The notes below the pieces were generated by a model. That model saw only the letters and a list, made by a program, of their open reading frames with translations, had not been told where the DNA came from and searched no databases. Below, in pieces: positions 1-13,192 of a stretch of 64,000 bases of DNA. Positions within the stretch are counted from its first letter, which is position 1. The number at the start of each line of letters is the position of its first letter. The translations under genes were made by a program, and so were the position numbers. This DNA is from Neelides folsomi. Its lineage: Eukaryota; Arthropoda; Collembola; Neelipleona; Neelidae. Location of the stretch: NCBI GenBank assembly GCA_034687125.1, contig JAQGBZ010000008.1, positions 434,001 to 498,000 on the forward strand, given 5' to 3'.

Positions 1-272
1 AGAACAATCGAGGAGTTCAGAGTTCCCTTGTACAAGAAAACTGATCTCATATGTGTATGTTGTATGTAGATGTTCCCATGTGCCAACTTCACTTCTCATT
101 CTCCTCATTTCCTTGCCCAGTTGGACCAACGCCGCTTTTTAAATGCTCGGCTTTAAATGCTGGGCTTTAAATGCTCAACTCAAATTATGAATTCACGAGA
201 CTCAAGGCCTATAATTCAATTTCTCATTTGAGCCTTCAGATTCTTAATTCCTTTTAATACGGAACGTTAAAT
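1..272. other. Non-coding stretch at the left edge
   Basis: I see no gene in this stretch. The only structured part is a short 14-bp tandem repeat, listed separately. The rest is mixed AT-rich sequence with stops in all frames. Confidence 0.6.
138..179. repeat. 14-bp tandem repeat, three copies
   Basis: Three head-to-tail 14-base units begin at 138, 152 and 166. Each starts with TTTAAATGCT. The last four bases vary: CGGC, GGGC and CAAC. The copies are close enough to be a recent slippage duplication. No function is suggested. Confidence 0.85.
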
Positions 273-785
273 GGTTGAGGAAAACAAAGGGGTGTGAACG
301 AACGAGATTTGCCATACAACATTACATACAACCAATATGCCCTGATTGATATTCAAAAGAATCTGAGGGATGAAGATGAGGAGTTATTAGGACGGGATGA
401 ACTCCAGGATATTCACCACTGACGTTGATGGCACATCTTTTGAATTTCGAGCCAGGATTAATCAACTCTTAATACACTTACCCCAACTATACAATTCAGC
501 TATAGAAAACAATAGATTGCAAAGCGCGTGTGAGATACACAATGTACTCATACAAATATTTCGTACGTGTGCGTATTTCCTCTCAGGCGAAAAGTGCATG
601 GAAATTATAGGGAGGATTGAGATGGAAAAATGAAGGAATTATTCAACTCTTCCACGATCTTCATTCCACATGCTCAATTATTGGGGAGATGAGTATATCA
701 TTTCATTTGGGGCCCAATTATCATGAGGATCTCGTGGACAATGTCCTAAAAGAAATCCCAAATAATAATCCCCTGTTGGAGTAAT
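273..785 (+). pseudogene. Possible broken coding relic, family unknown
   Basis: Plus-strand text here reads like protein for about 170 codons, but it does so in more than one frame and no intron would fit between the parts. One part is an ATG-started frame of 78 residues (397-633). It is rich in leucine and isoleucine, like a helical protein, and includes the run LLIHLPQLYNSAIENN. The stretch before it is acidic, and the stretch after it contains FHLGPNYHEDLVDNVLKEI. I do not recognise the family. It could be an old gene, mobile-element or virus fragment, or chance: each part is shorter than the chance maximum for this window. If it is coding at all, it looks broken, with about two breaks. 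No flanking repeats were seen. Confidence 0.25.
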
Positions 786-819
786 AAGTGGATGAGAAGA
801 AGAAGGATATGCTCAGCAT

Positions 820-832
820 CACACACACACAC
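820..832. repeat. Short CA microsatellite
   Basis: Six and a half CA units. It is too short to be remarkable and is listed because long simple repeats are scarce in this window. Confidence 0.8.
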
Positions 833-2535
833 GGATAGAAACAGAGAAATTCCTCGTAATAATAAGATTAAGACGGACAGAAGAAAGAAATGATTTGGTT
901 GTCCAATTTGCAAAAATCTTTAATTTAAAGTTTCAACTTCCCATCTCTTCCATCTAATTCTTCCTTCAGAATTATGATGACCTTTAAAAGTCAGGAACAG
1001 AAAATGGATTAAAGCATTTAAACTCCTTGACCAACTACAGACATGTTCGTAGGATTCCTCCCTTGAGGGCAACTCCACTCATCCCAATCTCATTACTCCA
1101 ATTTCCAAAGCTAAAGCCCCTATCCTTTTATTCCACACCAAGATGCATTCCTTCCCTAAATATTTAATTTCTTCATTTTCTCTCACTATAACTCTCCTCC
1201 ACGTCAACTCCAGTTATTTCATCCACATACATAAATTGAATAATCACTCTATCAGTGAACCCTCAGACTCTATCACTAACACAAGCAAGTCATTATAAGC
1301 TACAATATTATACAAAAGTTTAATCCTCCTAGCCTTATTATAATTGCTAAATGAAATCCTGATTTAATCTCCGTCTTCAATTTCTTCCAACACGACATCT
1401 CCTTATAATAACTCCTTTATGAATTCCTAACTTTTTATCCGTTCAGTTATTCCAATAAGAGACCCATTGAGCTATTATTCCAAAGAATAAAAAGACTTCA
1501 ATTATCCTCCCCCTCAGTTCCATTAGTTAGAGAATCCACATGGGAGCCGATTGGAGTTGTCAGAGAAGTCATCAGCGAACGCGTGGCCGTTCGATCTCAT
1601 CTAAGTATGTGAGCATAATATTTTGTCAGCCCAATATCTCCTTTCATCATATCCCATTTGTTTGCTAAAGACCCTCGGTGTCTCGGCAGGGAATGTCCTC
1701 AAAAAGTCATTTTTATTTATATCATTTATTCTCCCCTTCACTCCCCATTGTTCCACAATCGGAAATGAAGGCATTAAGAAGAAATGGAATTCTGACCATT
1801 TCCCAGATCAACTTCATAATGAAAATATGAACGTTATGAATCTGTTAGGTTAAATGCTCCTTGGACCAAATGAGAGTGTGATGATCCCCATCAGTCCCCC
1901 ACTGGTTAAGTTTAAGCTAAAAGTCAACGCCTTCATCAAATGATAATAATAATCACGGTATTATTCTCATGTTTGTATTATTATCATTTGAGTTGGATTC
2001 AATTCAAGTAAATGGTTCTTATATTAAAATCATCTGAGAGTTGGGCAAATAGAAAGGAGGAAAATGAGATTATTTTATAATCGGTCAACCACACGTTAAA
2101 TAAATAACAGATATTAAACGTACTCAAACTGTCATTGGTAATCGCGTAAGAATTGGAATTTTCAATTAAAACGTCCCGAATAATCCCTTGTAAACTCCAC
2201 CGTAATGTCATCACATCAAATTACGGGCATTTGTTGGAGAATGATGGTGTTTAAAATCATCCTCCCTTAAAGCTGTAGGCATAATGGGAGAGAAATGAAC
2301 GGTTAATTGAATAATCCGCCAGTCTCGACCTCCCTCAATTCCCTTTACGATGTGAATTGAAAAGTTGCCCATTGCCATTGCCGAGTATGAAACGTGTATG
2401 AATAAGCTAAAAAATAATAATTCCATTCAATCACCTACTTTAGCCAAAAACATTTACAGAAGGCACGATTCCCTAATGTACACAGGGCCATCAAATTCAA
2501 AGAAAAATAAATAAATTTCTGATATTTCTATTAAA

Positions 2536-2558
2536 ATATTTTTATTTAATAAAAATAT
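2536..2558. repeat. AT-only perfect hairpin
   Basis: A 10-base arm ATATTTTTAT and its exact reverse complement ATAAAAATAT flank a TTA loop. The structure sits in a roughly 110-base stretch of almost pure A and T (2510-2620). With only two letters in use, such a hairpin can arise by chance, so no function is claimed. Confidence 0.7.
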
Positions 2559-5500
2559 CAAATTATTATAAATGGAATAACAAATAATTACTATTTAAAT
2601 AAAAATAACTTTCCGTTGACCCGAATGTCAAATGAAGTTTGACTGATTTAAAAAAAGTATTTACAACCCTTTAAAATTAATTGTGGCAGTAAAAGTCATG
2701 TTTGATTCATGACATGTAATTCCTTTTGTGTTAGAAGATCATTGCAGCGTGCAAAAAAGGATTCTACAAAAGGAGAATTAAAATATGCGAACCAAATAGG
2801 CAAGTTATTTGGGCGGCGAATTGAGCTCTAATGAAATTCATATGACACATGCGGAGGAGAAACAAAGGGAAGTCTCATAAAGACAATCTGAATGTGCGAA
2901 AAGACTCGACCTCCTTTTGAAGCTCTGAAGCTGTCAATGGAGTTAAAAATGAGCTTAATCATTTCAACTTTTAATCCACCACCTAGTATTTATCCTAAAT
3001 AGTATTTTTACTATCGGATGACTCAGACGCGCGAGATGATTTATCAGTGAAGTTGAATTAATGGAAATTAGATTAGAAAGAGGAGGAATCTGCTTTCATT
3101 CCCATCCTTGTCCCAGCTGTCAGACAACTTGACGACCGTCCAAAACGAAACCCAAAGAACCCAAAGATTAAGGTCAATATTTAAAATGCCATGTGCGAGA
3201 TACTTTTAAATATTAATACTGGCCAAGATCCTATTTAAAATATAGGCATTACAATAATATTTATACTCAGTTTTTAATGTAAATATAACAAATCCCTCAT
3301 CTCACTCCTAATGCCAAAAATTATTTTAAATTCAGAGAAAAACTTTGCAAATGGGTGGAACGGTCGAACGTCAAAGTCAAAACCGACCCATCGATGAATT
3401 CAAAGTGAGTGAAGAAGGATTGAAACCAGAAATCTGCACATGCAAAATTCCTCTCCCAATAAACCTTCCTTTTACACAAATACACACAAACGTTCAGAGA
3501 AGTCAGAAAAAGATGTAAAATTACATCTTCTATGTAAATTTACAGCGGAAACATTTTTTTCCTAGAAAAACTCACAAATTCCGCCTTGTTCTTCATTGGA
3601 AGGAAAAGAAGAAGAGGAAAAAGGTTCAACCTGAAGGAATTGTTTACAATCGCGGTGAAGATTTATCTCTAAATCTTCCTTTCAAATTTCTTCCTCAATG
3701 TTTGCTGCTAAACATTAAATTTGCAAAATTGTACATCTTTCACACGTCAGCAGCTTCCTCCGCAGAATTCAACAATTAGCCTCACGAGCCAGAATTGGGG
3801 AGTTTGAAAGCGAACTTAAAGGATTAAATCCGTTCAACTCCAAAATTACAATCCCATTTATTTTAAATGAAAACATTAAATTACAAATGACCATTTTCTC
3901 CTTTTCCTCACTTTTTAACCAACAATGGTTCGAGAGGCTTGTGTAATAAATCTCTCAACCTCACTTACATATTTATACTCTTTTATCGTTAATAAGGTAA
4001 AATTAAAGGAATTGCTCAAAATGGGTAAAAAGGGGGAGAGTGGCGAGACGAAACGCGTTTACATTCTAAAACCCATTACCATTAAAAGGGAGTTTAGGAA
4101 AAAGGGGATTAAAGGAATTAAAGCCCATTTGAGAGCTCAAGAGTTCTCACAGCAGATCTCAAAAAATGAAGAATGTGTTTTCATACATATTCCATGAGCT
4201 CGGTGGCGCTAACGATGTGACAATAGGCTTCTCACTGACGCTACATTTTTTTTCATTCTTAACAAGCTCTTTTTTAAATAGACGCGAGGGCCAAGAGGTT
4301 GAGAAAACGGCGAAGAAAACTCCACGTGGAAAAAAAGAATTGTTGGGAAGAGACATGGGGCCAGAGGAGCAGTGTCAAAATTATTACCTCTAAATTTGAA
4401 ATGCAAATGGAGACAGAAAATGTAAAATGGTCCTATGGCTCAAACTCTAAATATTCCCACGGAACTTCACGAGAGATTTCAAAGACCCAAAGAGAGATTG
4501 GAAGGAAGGAAGTGAAGGAGTCGGCAAATACAACAATAAGTTCATAATCAACACAATGTTTACCTCGACTTGTTCATCAGACCACCGCATAAAGAACATA
4601 CATTGTAGTATAACATTATAATGTTCCAAACAACTCTCTTATCAAAACTACCACCTATACATTATTTATCATACATGTGAATATTTTATTTATACAAATA
4701 CTCTTTTTGTACCATTTGTATGTCGACATTACCTCACTAATTTCTAATTCTAATAACAGACTTCCAAACATTTCTCTCCCTCGTTAAGACTTCTCTCGGA
4801 GACGTTCGGAATATCAATTATCCAACACAATGGCCATTTCCAAATGCCTTCATCAGACTTGCCAAGTTAAGAAGCGAATACAAAGGGAACTTGAAACAAC
4901 ATTTGAAATTTGAAATCCTGAACTTCCTCTTTTCCCATAAAGAACCATTCTCATAACAAGACGAATTTCCTCAAAATGGGGAAGAGTGTCAGGAGAAAAC
5001 CGTGTTGTGATTCTCATTATGATATCTGGCCACTTCCACCAATTCTTCTTCTTCAATTCACACGACGGCGGCGGAGGCGCGAAGTGAAGGAAGAAGGCGT
5101 TTGGTAAGGAGGATCCGCTCCTTATCCAAAAATCTATCACCGCCAAATGAAGCTCCCAACTACCTGTACTTTATGTACTACTTCTGATTCTCTTTATTTG
5201 GACTTTCCTCTCATAGCCATACGGTGCATCATGTAGCTAAGAAATGCTACTTAGATTTCCTCCACTCACTTCTCAAAATGAATGAACCGATATGGAGATC
5301 ATTGAGAAGGAAACGACCGTACAATCAAGTCATCAAAGACAATAAAAAGTATACAAGATAAATATGGTTTATAGACATATCCTCTCATTACCATTGTTTC
5401 CATTCTATGCCGTAACATTAATGAATGAATTTAATGATAGGTGTTGGGGAAATGTAATAAGAGTTAATTCACCTCAAACAAGGTTTCGACAACACTTGGG

Positions 5501-7855
5501 ATTATTATTGTCGTTACTCCCCACCTAGCTTTCAGATATTGTTAAGACTTGGGAAGTAAAATTAAATGTTTCTGGGCGTTGGGGATTTAATAAATCCCTA
5601 CTTCCTCTTTTAATTTTTAAAATTTCCCACTTAATTGACTTTAGAGAGTCTCCTCTTTAATTGATTGTCAAGAAAAGGACGTGGGAGTTTTGAACTCTCA
5701 TTGAGGAGGTGCCAATGAGGATTTGGAGAATTAAGGGTTCATGTGAACCCTTCTCGTCCACTTCCCATCGCTTAAAACTCCAATTGAGAGTAAAAAGTGA
5801 TATTAAAGGCCCTTTGCCCCGTCGTGGGAAGAAAATTAAAAACTTTTCTCTCGCCTCTTTCGTCCAAAATCCTCATTAACTCCTTGGCCGCCACGCCACG
5901 TAGCATAAAGTTCCATTATTAAGTACATTATGACTTTATTACTTTAAAGATTTCTTTCAAATCCGCCCAAAAAGATAAGGTTTTCCAAAGCTTTTCAAAA
6001 AAGCCATATAATGTAAGCGCCATATTTATTCCATATAATACAACACAAAGGATCCAAGGAGTTCAATGGATCTCACAGACACAATATAAAATATAGGTGA
6101 GGAAATTGATACATTCAATCCCAGACGAAGGTTGAGGGTAAGTAAGTTGGAGTGCCCGGAGCTGTCCAACCTTTTTTCATTAGCCTGACCTCTCAGCACG
6201 GCAACTGTACAGGGCGACTCCTCTCGACCCTCCAACTCCTCACCCGATCCCACTCATTACGACGACCACATTAAGGATTAAGTAGGAAGATTATTGAGAT
6301 GCTGCGGGACAAAAGCCCCTTTTCCCTCTTCCCTACAAATACTCAAGATATATCAGTATTAGGCGATTCTCCACACACGGGCACTTCATCATCTGTCCCT
6401 TAATGGCTGACCCCCAAGTCTTCAATTACTTGTGGAAATGCCAAGGGAGGAGTTCTAAGGGCTCTAAAATTATGTTCACCCTTTACCTTTATGGCTAAAA
6501 TTTACTAGCTATTTAAAAACAATATTTAACTTTTTTTAGCCCTTCAAACTTCTTTACATTTTCTATAGATATACTTTAAGTATACATTTCTATACAGATC
6601 TGTACAATCTTTCAGATCCAAGCTCAACCAAAGATAAAGATAGTCTAATATAATGATCCAACATTAAGTATATGTGGTATGATGCATAAAATCTTTCTTA
6701 TATGGATGTATAAGAATAAAAGGGGAGTAAGTAGGAATAGCCCATTGTGTGTTGTTACTTAAAACATGACTTTTCTCTCCAAAAATGAGTGTTGTGGGCC
6801 AGAGGCCACCAAAGGAGAAATGGAGGGTTGATGATGGTTTTGGGTCAGAGCCCCACTCGATTCTCCAATGTTTGGAGGGCATTAAAGTGTAAACAAAAGA
6901 CTTGTAGGGTCAAATATTTTACCTACAGGGAGAGTGGATGTGGGACGAATCTAATCTACAGGTACGCTATGGCATGGATAATCTCCTTTTGAGACGTAAA
7001 TTATTAAAGTGAGACGTCAACTGAATTATCCTTCAATGTCAGACCAAACTGTCAACTAACAGATACGGAAATGTCAAGAGAAGTTACAACACACATTTTC
7101 CTTTTCTAAACCCTATATCAAATATTTTCACATATTCTGTAAGTATGTAGTTATACTCTATAGAAATATATTTCCTCTCGTAAAATCCCTCAAGAGATGT
7201 TTGAAAAAACAAAGAGAATGAAACAATGTAGGAGTCAAATGGTTTAAGCCCTAAGCCCAGGTTTATCAGTTAAGAAATTAAAGGTAAAATTTGGGAGAGG
7301 AAATGTGTCGCCATTTAACTCTTGAGTCTTCCAAGAACTCCTCCACTCGGCTTATCTCGATAAGGGAGAGGCGAAATGGACGAATTTATAGTGCAAAATG
7401 CAAATGAAGATCCGCTCATAAATCCCCAACCAGCCCGAGTCGTAAATTAAAGCGACTCCCTTGTAATACATTATGGTGTGCGAGAGTTAAATGGAATGGG
7501 TCAACGAAAAGAACTCACAATATTCACTCAGTTTGAGAGATGGGAGAAAAACGACTTTGCCCACCATCAGTTGAGAGATGGTAAGGAGAGATTTGGAGAT
7601 TTGGCTCGTTTCATTTGAAAATCCGGTGTGAGGAGACGTCGTCTCTCTTTTAAATCTGATTTCCAAGACTTGAACCTTCACGTCAACTCTTGACATTCTC
7701 CTCATCTCTCCCCATGTCTCTGTCACATCAATTTCCCCAATAATCACTCGCTCCACTTTCACACTTATATATAAATGTATAAACAATACAAGGGATTCTC
7801 AATACATTTTCCAATCTATCAACTCCATAGGTATCCGATACTAAACCAAGAATAA

Positions 7856-8266
7856 TCCATTTACATCCAATTCTTATTACAAACTCATCTGTCCACAGAG
7901 GATCTTGGAGTGAATCTCACAGAGGAAATCTTCAAGCTTGAAATCTCATTTACAAGTGACAAAAATGAATTTGCCCTACTCTGGATTCAATTATCTCTTC
8001 TTTTTTCAACCTTTTCCTCAAGTTGGGCAAACGAGAATAGAAACTGTACTAAAAGACACTCTACAGGGAAATCTCATTTACCAAGTGTGAAAAAACTGCG
8101 TGAGGAACCTGAAAGTTCTCCTTTAATCCTCATCATACCAATTCCTATGGAAGATCCGTCTGGTGACAATGAGTTGGTAAAGCACGTAATGAGCCTTGTG
8201 TCTCTTCAATCTCTTGATTCAAGGTATAGAAATGGATCAAAGCCCCTTTTTTATTTACTTTCGTAA
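7856..8266 (+). CDS. Weak candidate terminal exon, secretory-looking
   Basis: The frame is open from 7856 to the TAA ending at 8266. It has no early ATG. A plausible acceptor (pyrimidine-leaning tract ending GTCCACAG at 7898) would start an exon at 7899 in phase 1. The translation has a hydrophobic run FALLWIQLSLLFSTFSSSWA followed by a polar region with NXT/NXS-type sites and basic pairs (KR, KK). That is the layout of a signal peptide followed by a processed secreted precursor. I recognise no hormone or toxin family. At about 120 codons the length is within chance, and no upstream exon was found. The hydrophobic run could equally come from the T-rich DNA. Confidence 0.18.
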   Translation, partial: SIYIQFLLQTHLSTEDLGVNLTEEIFKLEISFTSDKNEFALLWIQLSLLFSTFSSSWANENRNCTKRHSTGKSHLPSVKKLREEPESSPLILIIPIPMEDPSGDNELVKHVMSLVSLQSLDSRYRNGSKPLFYLLS

Positions 8267-9800
8267 ATGAACTGTGAAGCTCACGAAGCTGAAGAGAGTT
8301 GTATCATAGTAAGTGATATATTCCCTTCATACTCTGCCTTTATCAAAATAGGAATCTGGCTGAGAAAGAGTTAGTTAGAAAAAGAGAAATAAAAGGTTTA
8401 AATTCCAAAGAGCTTTTCAACTCGGCCATTTCTATTTCATCCAGAACCAATTGATCTCCACACAGTGGTGACAATTACGTATTTTATATATCCTTCACTG
8501 TGTTAATGTCCAATATAAGATGAACTTCAGATGCATACAAGTCTATGGTTTGGTACACTTATGAGGTGTAGTTAATGCTCCAATGTGGTATAATGTTCTT
8601 GCTCTAGAGACAAGTACGAGGTAATAAAGGTAAAGTGCTTATATTGTACTGATATGAGTAACCAACAAGGTGGATTTGCCAAAGTTGAATCAAATGGGCC
8701 AAAGAGACAGATGGACTTCTCCTTGTAAGTCCACTGTAACAAATGAGCGAAGATTGTAAGAGGAACTTTGCCGCCTTTCAACTTTGCTCCTCCAGAGCTT
8801 CTTGATCAAAATCCATTGAAAATGAGCAGGAGATGACCAAATATAGTCAATTGACACGGAGGTGAGTTGGGATTAGAAAAACATTTGAAAAAACACTTCT
8901 TGATCCCTTCCTTATTTTCCCCCATTTGACTCCTTCCATTTATCAGGAGGGTAAAAAGCGGAAAGGATAACAAAAAGTTCGAGATGTTTGACGGGGAGTT
9001 ACGTCTAATGTGTGATGTGTGGACGTTAAATGTGTGGACGTTGGCTGCGGAAAATATATTATTTTATCCAAGGAATTGATGCGTCTCACGCAAAAGGTCG
9101 TTTTCTGTCACCTTTGACTGATGGACAAGAAACTCAAACCCCTCAATCCAAATGCGTGTGAAAAAGAGAGCCATCAAATGTTTTTATTTCCACTTTGGTG
9201 TGCGAAGTTGTGCGATATTAATGATACGGTACTTGACTCGTTTTCATTAGTTGGATCAAAATGATTCAACCGCTAGATTCACCCAAACTACCCATCAAAA
9301 CCAACAACTCCTCTTGGGCCAATTTCTTCATTAAAGGAAATGTAAGTAGGGGGAAAACAGCATGCGTGCAGCATTTTATTTACCTCCCTATTAAACCCAA
9401 TTCCCATTTATGAGATGCGGGCGAAAAATCGAGAAATTCCTCTTTTTCATCCCAAATCCTCCGTCAGAGTCAAATATTGAATAAATAAAGGAAAACATGA
9501 GGGCAGGAACTCATCACGCTGTGGAGGCTCAGTAGGAATTGGGAAGATTTATTAACTCCAAAACGACCGCTTCGAGTGGGGGGGAATTATGCATGAGAAA
9601 GGGAGATTGTACATAATTTGGCAGAATATTTTCTCATTAGCTTCACTCTCAATAAATTTGAGCCAGTTTTCCGCCCCGGACACCTCACTCGGTCTGACTA
9701 CCCCGATAAATAATGAGCCCAATTGAGCTCAATTCATTAAGAATTATAAAACTCTACTTCCTACCTACATCTATGGACCTACAATGGGAGATTCCGCAGT

Positions 9801-9860
9801 CTGAATACAATTACTTGACTTTCCTGAATACAATTACTTTACTTTGGTGAATACAATTAA
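9801..9860. repeat. 23-bp tandem repeat, about 2.6 copies
   Basis: Units begin at 9801, 9824 and 9847. The first two are full 23-base copies that both start CTGAATACAATTACTT. The third is cut short after GTGAATACAATTAA. The copies differ at only a few bases, so the duplication is probably recent. Confidence 0.85.
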
Positions 9861-12800
9861 GGCAATGGTCATCCTTCCAAGATGAATGGAAATGTCGAGG
9901 GTGGGAAAAATAATGCGTCTTCTGCCCACTTGGACTGAACTACATTATCACTCGTGTAAAGTCATATTAAACATACCCAAACTTGTGTTATTTCAATATT
10001 TCAATGCATCAAAAGACACAGTTTGGTCGAGGAGGAAAAGCTCATAAGGAAAGTTGAAATTTCGTCCGAGTGGGTAAGTAGGTGTAGTTAATCAATTTGC
10101 CCATAAGAGACAGCCAATTTGGAGTCCCATGCCGAGCCTGAACCCAATAAATAAACTCATATGAATCCATTATTTACAGGTGAACCTGAGAAAGTCGGTC
10201 CAAAGGAAACGAGTCTCGAAAATCCTCCATGAGACACCATTAGTCATGTAGAGAGAAGAAAAGGGTTAAGAACAGGACTCGGCCACTGTGAGTGAGAACA
10301 AATGAAGATTCTACCATTATCTATGCATCTGTTTAGACTCTCATGAGCAAAAATGAGAAATGGTCTTGAAAAAGGATCTTTGCCATGTTACCTTGTTGGC
10401 AGCCCATTATTCTCATGTAAAGGGATTTTAAATGGCTCTTAAGTCTTCTCATGTTAATCCAAAGAAATCTGAATTTTAAATATTGCGCATTCTTCACACT
10501 CGCCAGAGTGACATTAGATTTGTATTAAAACTTGTCCACATGGTCCATTTCCCTTTACCAGCTAGGGCTTGGCATCTTTTATAATTCTTGTGACGTGATT
10601 TGAAAAAAAAGCTTAATGGAAGTAATACGACGTGATGAAGGGGATTTGGAGACGAAGACGAGTCGGATGCAGTTACAAAGCAAACAGTAGTTTTTAAAGT
10701 AGTGCACTATTTACACAAACGGTTGGTTATTTGCATAGGGTCCTCTGATTTGTATGTATTATTACATATCCAATACAATACATGATTAGACTATACCGTC
10801 ACTTTATAACTTACTTAACATATTATATTACATACGTAAAACAAAGGTTTATTAAATAGGATTTACTAATATCATACTTGACGTTTGTAAACTACTGCCC
10901 ACAAACTATGGTTCTGTTTGAGCTGAGATTAAATATTTAACTTGAGCTTGCTGTCGGCCAAAATCCGTCTTGACTCACCGTTGACAAACGCACGTAAGTT
11001 GAAAATTAATTCTTTCGTCTCTTCAAACAATAATTAGAAGAAAAAATTGTAGCAGGCGGCAAAAAAGATAGGATTTATGATTCAACGGTTATAATATACT
11101 TACAAAGAGACATATGAAAACCACGAGACTTTACTCGTATAAAAAATAATATAAACCCGGCATTCAAAAAGCATCGTTATAACACCAAGTTGACCATTAA
11201 AGGGTACGTACTTCAAACTACCCAAAACTTCTCATTTGTCTCGTATAGTCTCTTGTGGATTGTCGGGACAAGGTTGGCCCTTCTTGGAAGTGAAATGAGC
11301 TGAAGAGTCTTTTGACTCAAGCCACGAGTGCAATGTTCAATCCATCTGATATTTCAACTCCAAGCCACGTAATGTGGTGATTCAACGAGGATGACTCGGA
11401 CCTTAATAAGATTATAAATCTTTTTTCTTCATGGAACATCGGGACTTCTTCGAGACTCTCGAAAGGGTCGTGTTGGACCAAGGGGAGACGCGCGTGAATA
11501 ATTCACTTCTTTTAAGAGGATTACCTTAATGGCTCACAAATTCAGAAGGTTCGAGAGAACACGAAATTGTTCAATGCCCCTCCTCGAATTACCTCCAATG
11601 TTTTTTATATATTCAATCTCCTTAATTCCTTTTTGAGAAGATTTAGACCACAAATTGAGGGCTATCATTTCCATTAATGTTCTGTGGAAAATAACAATTA
11701 AATCTAAAAAATCATACATAAACTATTCGAGATCTCATTTCATAAAGAAAAATACAAGGAATAAAAAGTCGTAGGCGGGGATTGTTTCCATTTAAATCCA
11801 CAGATGATGTGTGCGTGGAGGTAGCCTCATTTGATGAAGTTCTTAGAAGTTCACATTGTGATCCTGGTGAATGAGTGGAGCTCCCATAGGAGGAATCTTC
11901 ACAATTCCAAGTCATTTTCAGCCGAGATTGAAGAAGTGGTTCTCCACTTAAGCCCATTTAGCTCCGTTTCCTTTTTCAGCTTCCAGAGTTCCATTGAAGG
12001 GCTCTTGTGGGCTCCTCTTGTTTCTCTCCCAATGAGAACGGAAGGGAGGAAAAACAACATGGACACTTCCAGTCCCCCCACCTTTGTGTAAACATTGGGA
12101 GGATGACAGGTGAGTTTTGGTCCTTTCTAAATAAATCCCACCTCCAAATGGATTCCAATTGCCACATGAAGAAACAAACCTTGTTTAATGTCCTCTTTTA
12201 ATACTCCTACAACTCCAGTTTGGATGAATTGATAAGCGAGCCAAGACGACTTGGAACGAGGAATTAAAAGACTTACGATGTGGAATCTTAACTTGAACTC
12301 TCATAATAAAGGACAAACAAATGTGACAAGAATCTCATTTTTTAAAACTACCTCTCTTCAGCAGGTCAACCCAATAGCTTGACTTAAATCGTCCCCAACT
12401 TTGCTTCTCGGTATACAGAAGTAAATATATGTATTATTATGCTTTACATCTTATACCCTATGTTTTTACATCAATAGACTCGAGGCACTGACAACTGTTA
12501 AAGTGTTAAGATTTTGTATAAGAAATCGGGTCTTGGATCAGAAGACCGGCTGAGTTGGCGGGACATAAACCATGGAGACGAGGACGGCTACCTGAGGAAG
12601 CGACACATTGCGTGACTCGCCACCATGCACTTCCACGACTCGCCTTCCGTGACTCTACACTAATTTCATCTTCGTCAATCTCTCCCCATCTCCCCCATTC
12701 TCTCATTACATTCACTCGTCCTGTGTGGCATTTGAAGTCCTTTATACAGACAGTTCTCTTAATCCACCTCCCATCACTCACCATCTTCCACTCAACCACT

Positions 12801-13178
12801 TGAATATAAACCTATATAATAAACCCCATGCCAAACTTGCGCCAAATCTCTCGAATCTCTCAAATATCCTTCGTTAATGTGAATAAAATTTACATCCTTC
12901 CTCAAGACAATTTACTTGTATCGATGTCAAGCATATTATTTTTTGTGAGTAGTAAACAAAAAGGAATAATGCATTGTATAGTAATGTTAAAAGGCCCAGT
13001 GTCCCAATTTCCTGTGCTATGCATGAGATGCGGAGAAGATGGGAAATTAGCATATATTTCTTTCAAGCTTCTTCTTCATTTCATTCGGACCGTGTGTTGA
13101 AGAAGAAGACCTCATGTCATCCCTCACACCCATTTCGAATAAAATTGAGGAATTGTGGAACGGGGCGAGTGTGCGAGT

Positions 13179-13192
13179 AATTGAATTCAATT
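13179..13192. repeat. 14-bp perfect palindrome
   Basis: AATTGAATTCAATT reads the same on both strands. It is short and AT-rich, so modest by itself. It is noted as a possible dimer-binding site only. Confidence 0.7.

Larger units (their letters stand above)
786..7855. other. Long stretch without a supported gene
   Basis: No frame here exceeds chance length, and none pairs convincingly with splice sites. Small structured items are a (CA)6 run at 820-832, an AT-only hairpin at 2536-2558, a G/C-rich CGGCGGCGG patch near 5065-5085, and TA-rich islands near 4620-4740, 6540-6620 and 7120-7180. A 15-base near-palindrome (TATACTT, one base, AAGTATA) lies at 6570-6584. A minus-strand frame at 4853-5146 is a shadow of the GC patch. 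Otherwise I see nothing. Confidence 0.6.

Noticed and set aside
11980-12108. Excellent acceptor (CTTTTTCAG) and donor (CAG, GTGAGT) bounding 129 bases
   Set aside because: All three frames contain a stop inside, so it is not an internal coding exon. It could only be a non-coding exon, which the sequence alone cannot show.
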